A stretch of 64,000 nt of DNA, taken from contig CP070732.1 of the NCBI GenBank assembly GCA_020347565.1, forward strand, positions 1,535,508-1,599,507, written 5' to 3'. Made by a program: the position numbers and the translations under genes. Numbering within the stretch: position 1 is the stretch's first letter; each line of letters opens with the position of its first letter. Shown one piece after another: positions 7,789 through 16,906 of the stretch. Below the pieces are notes generated by a model that saw nothing but the letters and a program-made list of their open reading frames with translations, had not been told where the DNA came from and searched no databases. The stretch comes from Methanobacteriota archaeon (GTDB taxonomy: Archaea; Thermoplasmatota; Thermoplasmata; UBA10834).

Positions 7789-8979
7789 ATGAAGGCTGTC
7801 ATATTGGCTGCTGGCGAGGGCAAGAGGCTGAGGCCCCTGACCGTTTCGGAGCCCAAGGTGATGATACCTGTCGCCAACCGTCCGATCCTGGAGTACGTCA
7901 TCGAGGCGCTGGTCCAGAACGACCTTCACGACATCGTCATGGTCGTCGGCTATCACAAGGAGCGCATAATGTCTCACTTCGAGGACGGCAGGAAGTTCGG
8001 TGCGAGGATAGAGTATGTCGTCCAGGACAAGCAGCTCGGTAACGAGCACGCGCTGTCGTGTGCGAGGGAGAGGATAGACGAGGACTTCCTCGTGTTGGCG
8101 GGCGACAACGTCGTAGACGCGCAGGCCGTGGGCGACCTTATCAGGTCCGGTCTGTGCCCGAGCGCGCTCGTCGTCGAGAGCGAGAACCCGTCCAAGTACG
8201 GCGTCGTCACGATAGACAAGGGGACTATAGGCGAGATAGCTGAGAAGCCCCAGGAGGCCATGTCGAACATCATCCTCACAGGTCTGTATTGCATGAAGCG
8301 GTCCGTGTTCGACCTCGTAGACCAGTGCATCAGGTCAGGAGAGTACGGCCTGAGCCACGCGCTTCGGGCGGCGATAAGCGAGGACTCGGTATCGCCGGTC
8401 TTCTCCGACGGCCTGTGGATCGACGCAGTCTACCCCTGGGACCTGCTCGAGCTCAATGCGGCGGCGCTGGAGAAGGCGCATGCGAACACGGCGGGGAGGA
8501 TCGAGAAGAACGTGACGATGGCTGGGCCGGTGGGCATAGGTGAGGAGACGGTCATCCGTGCCGGTACCACGATATACGGGCCGGTGCTGATAGGCGAGGG
8601 GTGCGAGATAGGTCCCAACGTCACGATATTCCCATCCACGAGCATAGGCGACAGCGTTGCGATAGAGCCATATACGACCATCAAGAACAGCATATTGATG
8701 AGCAACTGCTCCATCGCCGCCCACTCGTATGTCTCCCACTGCGTGTTCGGCTACGGCGTGAAGGGCAAGTCGCACCTGATGGCGCCGGGGGCCGAGTCGT
8801 TCGTGAACGTCGGAGACGAGTTCTTCAAGCTGCCCCACATAGGGTCGATAGTCGGTGAGGACACTGGTTTCGGCACCGGCGTGATCGTCGAGCCGGGCAC
8901 CATCGTAGGCTCCGGGTGCAAGGTGTCGAGCGGCGCGAAGGTGACTCGCAACCTGCCGAACAGGGCGCTCGTGACTTAA
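7789..8979 (+). CDS. bifunctional sugar-1-phosphate nucleotidylyltransferase / acetyltransferase (archaeal GlmU type)
   Basis: 396 residues. The N-terminal domain (about 1-225) is a nucleotidyltransferase with MKAVILAAGEGKRLRPLT, a metal-site LAGDNVV and the EKP motif. The C-terminal domain is a left-handed beta-helix of hexapeptide repeats (for example IGEETVIRAG, IGEGCEIGPN). This is the arrangement of archaeal enzymes that acetylate glucosamine-1-phosphate and transfer UMP to give UDP-GlcNAc. GGTGGG at 7777-7782 fixes ATG 7789. GlmS follows 14 nt downstream, which strongly supports a role in UDP-GlcNAc synthesis for glycans or protein N-glycosylation. Glucose-1-phosphate thymidylyltransferase activity is a known side activity in the family. 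Confidence 0.9.
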   Translation: MKAVILAAGEGKRLRPLTVSEPKVMIPVANRPILEYVIEALVQNDLHDIVMVVGYHKERIMSHFEDGRKFGARIEYVVQDKQLGNEHALSCARERIDEDFLVLAGDNVVDAQAVGDLIRSGLCPSALVVESENPSKYGVVTIDKGTIGEIAEKPQEAMSNIILTGLYCMKRSVFDLVDQCIRSGEYGLSHALRAAISEDSVSPVFSDGLWIDAVYPWDLLELNAAALEKAHANTAGRIEKNVTMAGPVGIGEETVIRAGTTIYGPVLIGEGCEIGPNVTIFPSTSIGDSVAIEPYTTIKNSILMSNCSIAAHSYVSHCVFGYGVKGKSHLMAPGAESFVNVGDEFFKLPHIGSIVGEDTGFGTGVIVEPGTIVGSGCKVSSGAKVTRNLPNRALVT

Positions 8980-8993
8980 GCCTGGTATTTCAG

Positions 8994-10790
8994 ATGTGCG
9001 GCATCGTTGGATACGCGGGCAGGAAGTCGGCGCAGCCCATCCTGCTGGACTGCCTCAAGCGGCTCGAGTACAGGGGCTACGATTCAGCGGGCATGGCCGT
9101 CGTCGGGGACGGCGTGCGCGTATACAAGACGAAGGGCGAGATAGCCGCGCTCGAGTCCGAGATGCCGGCGATCGAAGGGACCGTCGGCGTCGCGCACACG
9201 AGGTGGGCGACGCAGGGCAGGCCGACTTCGGACAACGCCCATCCGTTCGACGGCTGCAGGAACCAGGTGGCGGTGGTGCACAACGGCATCATAAGCAACT
9301 TCGTAGAGCTCCGGGACGCCCTCGTCGCCGGCGGCCACGAGTTCTCCTCGGACACCGACACGGAGGTCTTCGCACATCTCGTTGAGGAGGAGCTCGGAGA
9401 CGACGAGCTGCTGGACGCGGTCGGTCGCGCGCTTAAGCGCGTGAGCGGTACCTACGCGTTCGCCGTAGTCTCGAGCGGCAGGGACGAAGTGGTCGGCGCG
9501 AGGAAGGAGAGCCCGCTGGTTGTCGGTGTGGGCAGTGGCGAGAACTTCCTCGCCAGCGACGTGACCGCCTTGCTGAAGTACACGGACCGCGTGATATACG
9601 TCCAGGACGGCGAGCTCGTCAGGGTCACCCCGGACTCGGTCACCATAGTCGACGCCGACGGGAACGAGGTGGAGCGCGAGGCCGAGCGCGTGGCGTGGTC
9701 CCTCGAGGACGCTGAGAAGGGCGGATACCCTCACTTCATGCTTAAGGAGATATTCGAGCAACCCAGTGCGATACACGAGTCGTTGCTGGGCAGAATAGAC
9801 GCCGTCGAGGCTGAGTCTTCTTTCCTGAACGGCAGCCCGTTCTCGAGCGTCAAGATCGTGGCGTGTGGGACGTCGTACAACGCCGGCCTGGTCGGCAAGT
9901 ACCTGATCGAGGAGTTCGCCAAGATGCCTGTGACGACGCAGATATCTTCAGAATACAGATACTCCGCGCCCGCGCGCGAGAACCCCCTCGTGGTCCTTGT
10001 GACGCAGAGCGGGGAGACGCTGGACACGATCGCTGCGGCGCGGGAGGCCAGGAGGCGCGGCAACAGGACAGTGGCCATAGTGAACGTCGTCGGATCTGCC
10101 ATCACAAGGGAGGTCGACCACGTCATCTACACGCGTGCGGGACCGGAGATAGGCGTCGCCGCGACGAAGACCTTCGTGACGCAGCTCATAGCCCTCTACC
10201 TCTTGGCGATCGAGCTCGGCTCCCAGGGAAAGGCCATAACTGCGCATGCTAAGCGCTCTATCATAAGCCAGCTGCGCAACCTCCCCCGCGCCGTCCAGGA
10301 CGTGCTGAACCAGGCGGACGCGATCGAGGCCCTCGCAGGCAAGTACAGCGGTTCGAGGGATATGTTCTTCATCGGACGCAACATCCACTACCCGATAGCC
10401 CTCGAGGGCGCCCTGAAGACGAAGGAGATATCGTACATACACGGCGAGGGATACCCGGCGGGCGAGCTCAAGCATGGCCCGCTCGCGCTTCTGTCCGAGG
10501 AGTCTCCGGTCGTGGCAGTCGTCGCGAAGGACCACACGTACGAGAAGATAATCGGCAACATCAGCGAGGTGTCGGCGAGAGGCAGCCCGGTCATCGCGGT
10601 TGCCACGGAGGACGACACCGAGATAGAGAAGTTCGCGGACGACGTCATCTACCTGCGCGAGACATCCCCTCTGTTCTCGCCTGTCCCCGCAATAGTCGCC
10701 CTGCAGCTCTGGGCGTACTACCTGGCGAGGGCGAGGGGTTGCCCAATCGACAAACCAAGGAACATAGCGAAGACCGTGACCGTCGAATGA
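8994..10790 (+). CDS. glmS: glutamine--fructose-6-phosphate aminotransferase (isomerizing)
   Basis: 598 residues. The mature N-terminus CGIVGYAG puts the catalytic cysteine of the class II glutamine amidotransferase at position 2, followed by HTRWATQG. Two SIS sugar-isomerase domains follow, with SQSGETLDT and the C-terminal KPRNIAKTVTVE. It makes glucosamine-6-phosphate from fructose-6-phosphate and glutamine. ATG 8994 must be the start because Cys2 has to become the N-terminus; the longer frame is spurious. It forms an operon with the upstream GlmU-like gene. Confidence 0.97.
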   Translation: MCGIVGYAGRKSAQPILLDCLKRLEYRGYDSAGMAVVGDGVRVYKTKGEIAALESEMPAIEGTVGVAHTRWATQGRPTSDNAHPFDGCRNQVAVVHNGIISNFVELRDALVAGGHEFSSDTDTEVFAHLVEEELGDDELLDAVGRALKRVSGTYAFAVVSSGRDEVVGARKESPLVVGVGSGENFLASDVTALLKYTDRVIYVQDGELVRVTPDSVTIVDADGNEVEREAERVAWSLEDAEKGGYPHFMLKEIFEQPSAIHESLLGRIDAVEAESSFLNGSPFSSVKIVACGTSYNAGLVGKYLIEEFAKMPVTTQISSEYRYSAPARENPLVVLVTQSGETLDTIAAAREARRRGNRTVAIVNVVGSAITREVDHVIYTRAGPEIGVAATKTFVTQLIALYLLAIELGSQGKAITAHAKRSIISQLRNLPRAVQDVLNQADAIEALAGKYSGSRDMFFIGRNIHYPIALEGALKTKEISYIHGEGYPAGELKHGPLALLSEESPVVAVVAKDHTYEKIIGNISEVSARGSPVIAVATEDDTEIEKFADDVIYLRETSPLFSPVPAIVALQLWAYYLARARGCPIDKPRNIAKTVTVE

Positions 10791-10809
10791 CGCCAGGAAG
10801 CCGAAGCGC

Positions 10810-11805
10810 TCAGACGAGCCTCTCAGGACAGCCGCTCCTGCGCGAGCACGACTTGCACTTGCCAGGCCTCTTGTGGTTCCTGTGGGCGTCCCCGGTCGCG
10901 AGCGTCGCGCGAACCTCCGCTATCTTCTGCAGGAGCACCTTCTTCATGTCGGCGTTGTACTCCAGCTCGTGTTCCTGCTCTGGATACTTCACTATTCCAT
11001 AGGGCGGCGCTTGACCAGATGATTCCTCTATGAGCAGGCAATAGGCCGCCACCTGTACGATGTGTGAGAAGAGAGGTCCCTGGGGCGTCCTCCCTTTCTT
11101 GACCTCGACCGGTATCAGGTGCTCTCCCACCCTGATCACGTAGTCAGGCCTGCCCGATATGCCGTACCTCTTTGACTTGAAGACCTTCGAGTCGTCGATG
11201 TCGATGTACTCAATCTTGCCCTTGACCTCGAACTCGTCCCTCAGCAGCCGGGCGATGTCCGTCGACTTTAGCGACCTGTACAGGAAGTACGAGGCGGCGA
11301 TGAGCCAGACGAGCGACACGGTCTCGAGCGCAAACGCCAGATCGTCGTTCTTGACGAGAATGCCCACTGAGTTGACGGCTATGATGACCGCAGCTATGGC
11401 GAATATGAGGATGATCTTCTCGTAGTCCATGATCTTGCTCTTGATGGTCGACTTCGAGGCCTTGTACAGGAAAAAGGCGGCCGCGAGCGTCCATATGAGC
11501 GCGACGACCACAGTGATTTCGCTCAGCGGCAGGGTCTCGTCCCCGTGGACAAGCTCCAGCCCGAGCACCGAGATCACCGTCGCCGTGACGGCGTACCAGA
11601 AGACGAGAGTCTCCGACTGGCTGGCCTTCCTCTCCTCAGAATCTATCTCCCACAGGGACTTGCCCAGCTTGTCATGCTCCTCGATACCCTTCCGCAGCTC
11701 CCGATGCTCGGGATCGTGCGTCCTGCTCAGCCACCAGCTCAACGGACAGTAGCTGAACTTCTCCAGCTCCCCCGCAGAAATGTACGCGTCGGTAGCCTCG
11801 GCCAT
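10810..11805 (-). CDS. Cas4-like PD-(D/E)XK nuclease with four inserted membrane helices
   Basis: 331 residues. C20 in FSYCPLSWWL and the C-terminal trio C317, C320, C326 match the four cysteines that hold the 4Fe-4S cluster in Cas4/AddB-type nucleases. The nuclease core has GRPD (D221), PVEVKK (E234, K236) and the QVAAY helix (Q251-Y255), that is, the RecB motifs. Between the first cysteine and the core, residues 65-176 hold four hydrophobic helices (about 65-87, 97-114, 130-151, 156-176), so the protein should be membrane-bound. There are no cas genes or CRISPR array nearby. It lies 60 nt downstream of a second predicted nuclease on the same strand. Function is unknown; DNA-end processing at the membrane is a guess. 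Confidence 0.8.
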   Translation of the reverse strand: MAEATDAYISAGELEKFSYCPLSWWLSRTHDPEHRELRKGIEEHDKLGKSLWEIDSEERKASQSETLVFWYAVTATVISVLGLELVHGDETLPLSEITVVVALIWTLAAAFFLYKASKSTIKSKIMDYEKIILIFAIAAVIIAVNSVGILVKNDDLAFALETVSLVWLIAASYFLYRSLKSTDIARLLRDEFEVKGKIEYIDIDDSKVFKSKRYGISGRPDYVIRVGEHLIPVEVKKGRTPQGPLFSHIVQVAAYCLLIEESSGQAPPYGIVKYPEQEHELEYNADMKKVLLQKIAEVRATLATGDAHRNHKRPGKCKSCSRRSGCPERLV

Positions 11806-11865
11806 CGAGCACGATTATCCCTTTACGGTTTCAATAACCTTTGCCAACGGCTCTCGGCCGCGTCC

Positions 11866-12615
11866 TCATATCTTCGTGCCGAAGTAGCCGCCATCGAGAA
11901 GGGTGATGCCTTCGGGAGGTTCGATTCCCTCGATGAAGCCGAACCAGTAGACCACAGCGCCCGCGCCGAACACCTCTGTGTACGGCTTGAGCTGGCGACG
12001 CACGTTCTTCTTGAGCTCCACCTCGTCGCCGAACGACGCCTTTGACTCTATCCAATACACGTCCGATCCGTTGATCTTCATCGGCTTGTCCAGCAGGATG
12101 TCCGGGGTCTTCTTGTGGGTGGACCTGAGGTCTTCCTCCGTCCTGTAGCAGAGATCTCTTTTGTCGAGCCACTTGTGCAACAGCCCCTCGCCCCACTTGC
12201 CACGGTCTGTCTGCACCTGGGAGCCTTTGGGAGAGTATATGATGTCCGCTTCGGCTACATGCTTGAGCTCCTTCTTGAGGCGCTTGTTCTTGCACGTGCT
12301 TGGGTCGCGTATGTACTTCCAGTATTCCTTCCTCGTCAGGTTGATCTCGGGAGAGAGAAGCAAGCCCAGCAGGACTGGCGGGAAGTTGATCCTCCTCGCC
12401 AACCTGACTATGCTCTGCCCCTTCTTCCAGTCGCGGGCTATCTTCTTGATGTCCTTCTTCACGATGTAGTATCTCCTCGTCGCGTCCCTTACGGTCCTCT
12501 GTGTGTATATGACGAGGAGGAGCTCCTTGTTGACCTTCATCTCCTCGGCGAGTTGGTCTATGTCCTTGGGAACCTTCAGCCGGGAGTATATGCTCTTGTA
12601 ATGCTCGTATTTCAT
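11866..12615 (-). CDS. CDIN1/C15orf41-type TPD-domain nuclease
   Basis: 249 residues from ATG 12615. The C-terminal half carries KKTPD (169-172) followed by YWIESKASFGDE (E190, K192), the TPD-type PD-(D/E)XK signature shared with human C15orf41 (CDIN1), whose loss-of-function mutations cause a congenital anaemia. The N-terminal helical half resembles the HTH-like region of that family. A start at 12681 (MASGQR) is possible, but the nearest TATA-like TAATAAGT (12697-12704) is too close to it, favouring GTG 12624 or ATG 12615. It lies upstream of the Cas4-like gene and divergent from the glycerol dehydrogenase gene. The substrate in archaea is unknown. Confidence 0.85.
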   Translation of the reverse strand: MKYEHYKSIYSRLKVPKDIDQLAEEMKVNKELLLVIYTQRTVRDATRRYYIVKKDIKKIARDWKKGQSIVRLARRINFPPVLLGLLLSPEINLTRKEYWKYIRDPSTCKNKRLKKELKHVAEADIIYSPKGSQVQTDRGKWGEGLLHKWLDKRDLCYRTEEDLRSTHKKTPDILLDKPMKINGSDVYWIESKASFGDEVELKKNVRRQLKPYTEVFGAGAVVYWFGFIEGIEPPEGITLLDGGYFGTKI

Positions 12616-12819
12616 TCGTTTCACTGTCCAGCAGGCGAGGGCTGAACGGATTGTCAGTCTCGCTCGTTGTCCGGAGGCCATTATCTCTGAGTCTCTACTT
12701 ATTACTTTGCGGGGGTCCAACGCCGTAGCCAGTACCTCGCTCACGAGGCCGTCGCAAGATTGATGCCGGACCACGCCATCGCGCCCTGGGGCGAGAGCCG
12801 TCCGAGAGAGGGATGTCCC

Positions 12820-13911
12820 GTGCCGTCGAAGGGATTCAGGAAGGTCGTGTTGCCGTCCAGGTACGTCCAGGGCAGGAGGGCGATCGATTCGATAGGCTCG
12901 TACGCTGCCGACCTGGGCTCAAGGCCTTTTGTCGTGGCCGGTCGGAGGGCGTTCGCCGCCGTAGGGTCGAGAATGGGGGCCAGCCTCGAAGCGGCAGGAG
13001 TGCCGATGGTGGGCCATGACGACTCAGTCACTGAGTGCACGCATGCCAAGATCGATTCCGTGCGCTCAAGGGCGGAGGAGCTGAAAGCCGGGCTCGTGAT
13101 AGGCGCAGGCGGCGGCAAGGCAGTGGACACGGCCAAGGCGGCTGCGGACAGGGCTAGCCTGCCGGTCATCACAGTCCCGACGCAGTGCGCGACGAACGCA
13201 GATCAGATGGCGGATGCTGTCATATTCACCGAAGAACACCAGTTCGTGAAGGACCACTACCTGGAGCGTCCGCCCGCCCTGGTGCTCGTGGACACCGAGG
13301 TGGTCGGCCTGGCACCGGTCAAGTACCTCGTCCAGGGTATGGGAGACGCCGTCGCCAGCGGTGTTGAGAAGCCGGCCTATGCGGCGGCGATGAGAGCGAG
13401 AGGCGCCGACCAGCTGGCGGCGACGGCGGCCCTCGAGATCAACATGAAGTGCTACGACATCCTGATGGCTCACGGCGCGGAGGCGAAGCGCGACTCGCAG
13501 AGGAGAGAGATAACGGAGGCGCTCGAAGCGGTCATCGAGGCGATAAAGCTGATGAGCGGATTCGGTTTCGGAGGCGGTGGATGCGCTCCTGCTCATGCGA
13601 TCCACAACGGCCTCATAACGATGCCAGGCGTGAAGAAGAAGCACGGGGAGATCGTCGCCTATGGCACCTTGGTGCAGATGGCACTGGAGGACAGGTCGGA
13701 CGGGGAGATCCTACGGCTGATGCAGTGGTGTTATGAGATAGGCCTTCCGACGTCGACGGCCGACCTGGGCGACATCGAAGCATCGGAGCTGCCCTCTGCC
13801 GCAGAAAGGGCGTGCAACCCCTCCGACACGATGTCGAATATGCCGTTCTCCGTGACGCCTGAGATGGTCATGAATGCCGTTGCAAGAGTGGATGGCCTGT
13901 CTCACGGATGA
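12820..13911 (+). CDS. glycerol dehydrogenase family (iron/zinc-dependent alcohol dehydrogenase)
   Basis: 363 residues. GAGGGKAVDTAKA is the NAD-binding glycine motif, GMGDAVAS holds the first metal-ligand Asp, and the two metal-ligand histidines appear in PAHAIHNGL and KKHGEIVAYG, as in bacterial GldA. It would oxidise glycerol to dihydroxyacetone with NAD+. The Asp of the GldA ASTDAP motif is replaced in CATNAD, so the substrate could differ. Archaeal sn-glycerol-1-phosphate dehydrogenase is related, but the spacing fits GldA better. GTG 12820 is chosen because GAGGGAT precedes it; ATG 12763 would add an unmatched 19-residue extension. Confidence 0.82.
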   Translation: MPSKGFRKVVLPSRYVQGRRAIDSIGSYAADLGSRPFVVAGRRAFAAVGSRMGASLEAAGVPMVGHDDSVTECTHAKIDSVRSRAEELKAGLVIGAGGGKAVDTAKAAADRASLPVITVPTQCATNADQMADAVIFTEEHQFVKDHYLERPPALVLVDTEVVGLAPVKYLVQGMGDAVASGVEKPAYAAAMRARGADQLAATAALEINMKCYDILMAHGAEAKRDSQRREITEALEAVIEAIKLMSGFGFGGGGCAPAHAIHNGLITMPGVKKKHGEIVAYGTLVQMALEDRSDGEILRLMQWCYEIGLPTSTADLGDIEASELPSAAERACNPSDTMSNMPFSVTPEMVMNAVARVDGLSHG

Positions 13912-13956
13912 GCCGATGGACGTTCGCTGCTGGCTCCTGTGCTTCTGTCGGAAACG

Positions 13957-13964
13957 CTATATAC
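13957..13964 (+). promoter_or_regulatory. TATA box for gene at 14031
   Basis: CTATATAC, predicting transcription from about 13987 and a leader of about 44 nt that contains GGAGG before ATG 14031. Confidence 0.55.
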
Positions 13965-14030
13965 GCCCACCACGATTCTAATCCGTCGTCTACGAGCGGC
14001 AAGAAGGGATGACTAGAGGAGGCATTCGAT

Positions 14031-14672
14031 ATGAGTAGTGCTTTGGGGTCGATCATTGCGTCAGGGTCCTCTCCGCCTTGGCTTCCAAGGGACGTCGCGG
14101 AGGGTCGCCGGTTCGCCTGGTGGGGAGAGCTGATGTTCCTGCTGTGGGTACTGGGCTGGTTCATAATATCCATCGTGGCGTTGACGCTCTACGCCGTAGG
14201 TAACGGCGGCGTCGGCATGCTCCTGTTGGGACTGATCGGCCTGATAGCCATGGTGATATGTTTCATGTCGGCGGTGTTCATGAAGAGGACCGTCATCGAC
14301 GCAATCGACCAGGGCAAGTTCCACGAGGCGAAGAACGACACAATCATCTGGATCATGTTCGGGTTCGCCGGGTTCGCGTTGCCGTCGATACTCCTGATAC
14401 TCACTTACGTCAAGCTCGGGGACGCTATAGGCTCGCAGACACCGGTTGGGTATATGCCCTATTCACCCGGCACAGTGGCAGTACAGCAGCCGCAGGCGCA
14501 TCAGCACACCGCTCCACCAGCCCCCGCGCCTGTCCAGGCTCCGCCGCAGGCCGCGCCGCCGGCTCACCACCAGTACCACCCGGCCACACCCATGGTACGC
14601 TGCAAGAACTGCAGTGTTCAGTTCCCGACCTTCATGCACACCTGTCCGAACTGCGGTGCGCCAAAAGAATAA
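14031..14672 (+). CDS. membrane protein with proline-rich linker and zinc ribbon
   Basis: 213 residues. Three membrane helices are visible: about 33-57 (LMFLLWVLGWFIISIVALTL), 61-83 and 108-127. A Pro/Ala/Gln/His-rich linker (about 143-190) follows, then a zinc ribbon with CKNC and CPNCG at the C-terminus. GGAGG before ATG 14031 supports the start. No known function. The layout parallels the protein at 5445-6152, though the sequences are unrelated as far as I can see. Confidence 0.75.
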   Translation: MSSALGSIIASGSSPPWLPRDVAEGRRFAWWGELMFLLWVLGWFIISIVALTLYAVGNGGVGMLLLGLIGLIAMVICFMSAVFMKRTVIDAIDQGKFHEAKNDTIIWIMFGFAGFALPSILLILTYVKLGDAIGSQTPVGYMPYSPGTVAVQQPQAHQHTAPPAPAPVQAPPQAAPPAHHQYHPATPMVRCKNCSVQFPTFMHTCPNCGAPKE

Positions 14673-14720
14673 ACTACTTCCCCCCTCTCTGTTTTACAGC
14701 CTTAAGGAACAGTGTGAGCC

Positions 14721-15437
14721 ATGACAGAGATACTCTACATGAAGGACATCGACTCGAACTACACGCGCGAGTTCGATGCGAAGATCGTCGAGCACGGGTT
14801 CGATTACGTCGTCCTCGACCGTACGGCGTTCTACGCCGTCGGTGGCGGGCAGCCTTCGGATACGGGCAGGCTCGTGTGGGACGGCGGCAGCGCGCAGGTG
14901 AGGGAAGTCACGAAGAAGGACGGCCCGAAGCACCACCTCGTGCAGAATCCCGACAACGTCCCAGACGCGGTGAAGGGAGTCCTGGACTGGGACAGGAGAT
15001 ATGCTCATATGCGCATGCATACTGCGCAGCACATAATCTCCGGCGTCGTCTACGACTCGTTCCGCGCGAGAACTGTCGGCAATCAGATATACCACGATCG
15101 CTCGAGGATAGACTTCGCCCCCGTCACGTTCTCGGATGAGATGCTAGCAGAGGTCGAGGCGAAATGCAACGAGATCTTCTCCAGGGGAACGCCGGTGAAC
15201 ATATCCACGATCTCCAGGGACGTGCTGGAGCGCGAAGTCGACGCTCAGAGGGCCAACCTCGACCTCCTGCCGAAATCGGTGAGGGAGCTCCGGGTGGTGA
15301 CGATTGGCGATTTCGACGTCTGCCCTTGCGCCGGGACCCATGTGCGCTCTCTGTCCGAGGTTGGCAAGCTGAGGATCACCAAACGGGACCGAAAGGGGAA
15401 GGACAAGGAACGGGTCACGTACGAGCTCGATATCTGA
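14721..15437 (+). CDS. alaX: alanyl-tRNA editing protein AlaX
   Basis: 238 residues of the AlaX family, free-standing relatives of the AlaRS editing domain that hydrolyse Ser-tRNA(Ala) or Gly-tRNA(Ala). AVGGGQPSDTG is the N-terminal signature; the zinc ligands are the HTAQH pair and the cysteine and histidine of CPCAGTHV. Length fits the medium AlaX-M type. GTGAG lies just before the ATG. Confidence 0.94.
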   Translation: MTEILYMKDIDSNYTREFDAKIVEHGFDYVVLDRTAFYAVGGGQPSDTGRLVWDGGSAQVREVTKKDGPKHHLVQNPDNVPDAVKGVLDWDRRYAHMRMHTAQHIISGVVYDSFRARTVGNQIYHDRSRIDFAPVTFSDEMLAEVEAKCNEIFSRGTPVNISTISRDVLEREVDAQRANLDLLPKSVRELRVVTIGDFDVCPCAGTHVRSLSEVGKLRITKRDRKGKDKERVTYELDI

Positions 15438-15513
15438 AGCTGCCAGACGGCCGTTGGAACTCCCTGCCAAGGCTTAAGTACGTCCGTCCCCGATATTCGA
15501 GCGAGGGGAGATT

Positions 15514-15756
15514 ATGGTCGAAGCAGGAACCGTTGCGGAACTATCGAGAGTATCGATCAGGATCAGCGCAGTCTTCGCCGTGATAGGCGTGGGACTGCTC
15601 TACCTCTACATCGGCGTCTCGGACGCCGCGACGCCCATCAAGGTTCTATGGTCGGCGGCCCTTTCGCTCGGGGTGGCCATCGTCTTCCTGGTCGCCTGGA
15701 CGATGGCCAGAGATGCGCTGAAGACCCACGCGCGCGAGGCCTTGCGCAAGAAGTGA
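15514..15756 (+). CDS. small two-helix membrane protein
   Basis: 80 residues with two hydrophobic helices (about 17-35, 43-64) and a basic C-terminal tail ending LRKK. GGGAG precedes the ATG, and a CTTAAGTA element about 40 nt upstream is a possible TATA box. Not recognised. Confidence 0.65.
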   Translation: MVEAGTVAELSRVSIRISAVFAVIGVGLLYLYIGVSDAATPIKVLWSAALSLGVAIVFLVAWTMARDALKTHAREALRKK

Positions 15757-15779
15757 GCCCGGTCAGTGCGCGAAGACGC

Positions 15780-16904
15780 CTATCCTCCGTTCGAAGAAGC
15801 CTCCAGTAGAAGCTCCATGAGGTCGGTCACGTTGATGCCAGGGACGGTCCTCAGCTGTGTCTCGCAGAACGGACAGCAGGTGACAAGCGTCGTCGCACCT
15901 GTGCCCTTTGCCTCCTCGATCCTTCTTGTCGCGAGCTCGCGTGACAGCTTCGGAAACGCTGACTGAAGTCCCGCCCCCGCTCCGCAGCACCTCGACTCGT
16001 AGCAGTTGTTGCCCATCTCCACGAACTCGGACACCGCCTTCATGATGTCCCGCGGCTCGTCGAATATGCCTCCGAGCCTGCCCAAGTGGCACGGATCGTG
16101 GTATGTCATCTTCTCGCTCGACCTCTGGACTTTGAGGTCGCCGGAACGTATCAGGTCTGCCACTTCCTGCGTTATGTGCACCACCTCGATATCCTCTCCG
16201 AGCCTCTCGGCGGACCTCCTGAGGGTGGTGTAGCAGCCGGGACAGGATGTGACGATCTTCTTGATGCCCAGCGCCTTGAACTTGTCGAAGTTGTCCTTTT
16301 CGAGCTTCTCGAACTCGTCCGTCTGTCCGACCCTTAGAAGAGTGGAGCCGCAGCACGGCTCATCCTGCGCCATCACGGCGAAGTCGACCCCCGCTCTCTT
16401 CAGCAGCTTGGCGCTCGCAACGAGTGAAGGTACCAGCGGTTTCATGACCGCCGACGTGCACCCAGCGAAGAACAGCACCTCCTGCTTCCCCGGAGAAGCC
16501 CTTGGTATGTCGAGTCCGCGCATCCACTTGCTGCGTGCGCTTCTTGGCTGGAACCAGGGGTTGCCGTAGTTCTTGAGGCTCGCGAGAAGGGACGAGTGCT
16601 CCTTCATCGGCTCGACCCCGTGCTTGAGAAGGTGCTCCCTCAACGCCATCGTGTGGTCCGTGTTCTTCAGGGCGCACCATCTGTCGCAGTTGCCGCAAAG
16701 CGTGCATTCGAACGCCGCCTCGATCACCGATGGTGTGATGTCGAACTTGCCCTTCAGCAGGCCCAGCATGGTCCTGTTCCTGCCCTTCATCGACAGGGTC
16801 CTCGTGTAAAGGGTCTGGTATACTGGGCATCCGCGCTCGCACAGTCCGCATGAAGTGCCGAAGCAGGTCTCAAGCTCGTCCTCGAACTCGTCAAGCCCGG
16901 ACAT
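15780..16904 (-). CDS. Fe-S/CCG-domain subunit of a D-2-hydroxyacid (glycolate or D-lactate) dehydrogenase
   Basis: 374 residues. The N-terminus carries two 4Fe-4S ferredoxin-type motifs (CGLCERGCP and CTLCGNCDRWC). Two CCG domains follow: FFAGCTS with DEPCCGS, and HDPCHLGR with SRCCGAG. This is the architecture of GlcF/GlpC and the HdrD-type Fe-S subunits that pass electrons from a flavin to a membrane carrier or disulfide. The gene begins 2 nt after the FAD-subunit stop, so the two form one enzyme. The long in-frame upstream extension overlaps that gene and is spurious. Confidence 0.9.
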   Translation of the reverse strand: MSGLDEFEDELETCFGTSCGLCERGCPVYQTLYTRTLSMKGRNRTMLGLLKGKFDITPSVIEAAFECTLCGNCDRWCALKNTDHTMALREHLLKHGVEPMKEHSSLLASLKNYGNPWFQPRSARSKWMRGLDIPRASPGKQEVLFFAGCTSAVMKPLVPSLVASAKLLKRAGVDFAVMAQDEPCCGSTLLRVGQTDEFEKLEKDNFDKFKALGIKKIVTSCPGCYTTLRRSAERLGEDIEVVHITQEVADLIRSGDLKVQRSSEKMTYHDPCHLGRLGGIFDEPRDIMKAVSEFVEMGNNCYESRCCGAGAGLQSAFPKLSRELATRRIEEAKGTGATTLVTCCPFCETQLRTVPGINVTDLMELLLEASSNGG

Positions 16905-16906
16905 GT

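Noticed and set aside
10810-12615. CRISPR-Cas locus suggested by the Cas4-like gene
   Set aside because: No repeat-spacer array and no cas1, cas2 or effector gene in the window.
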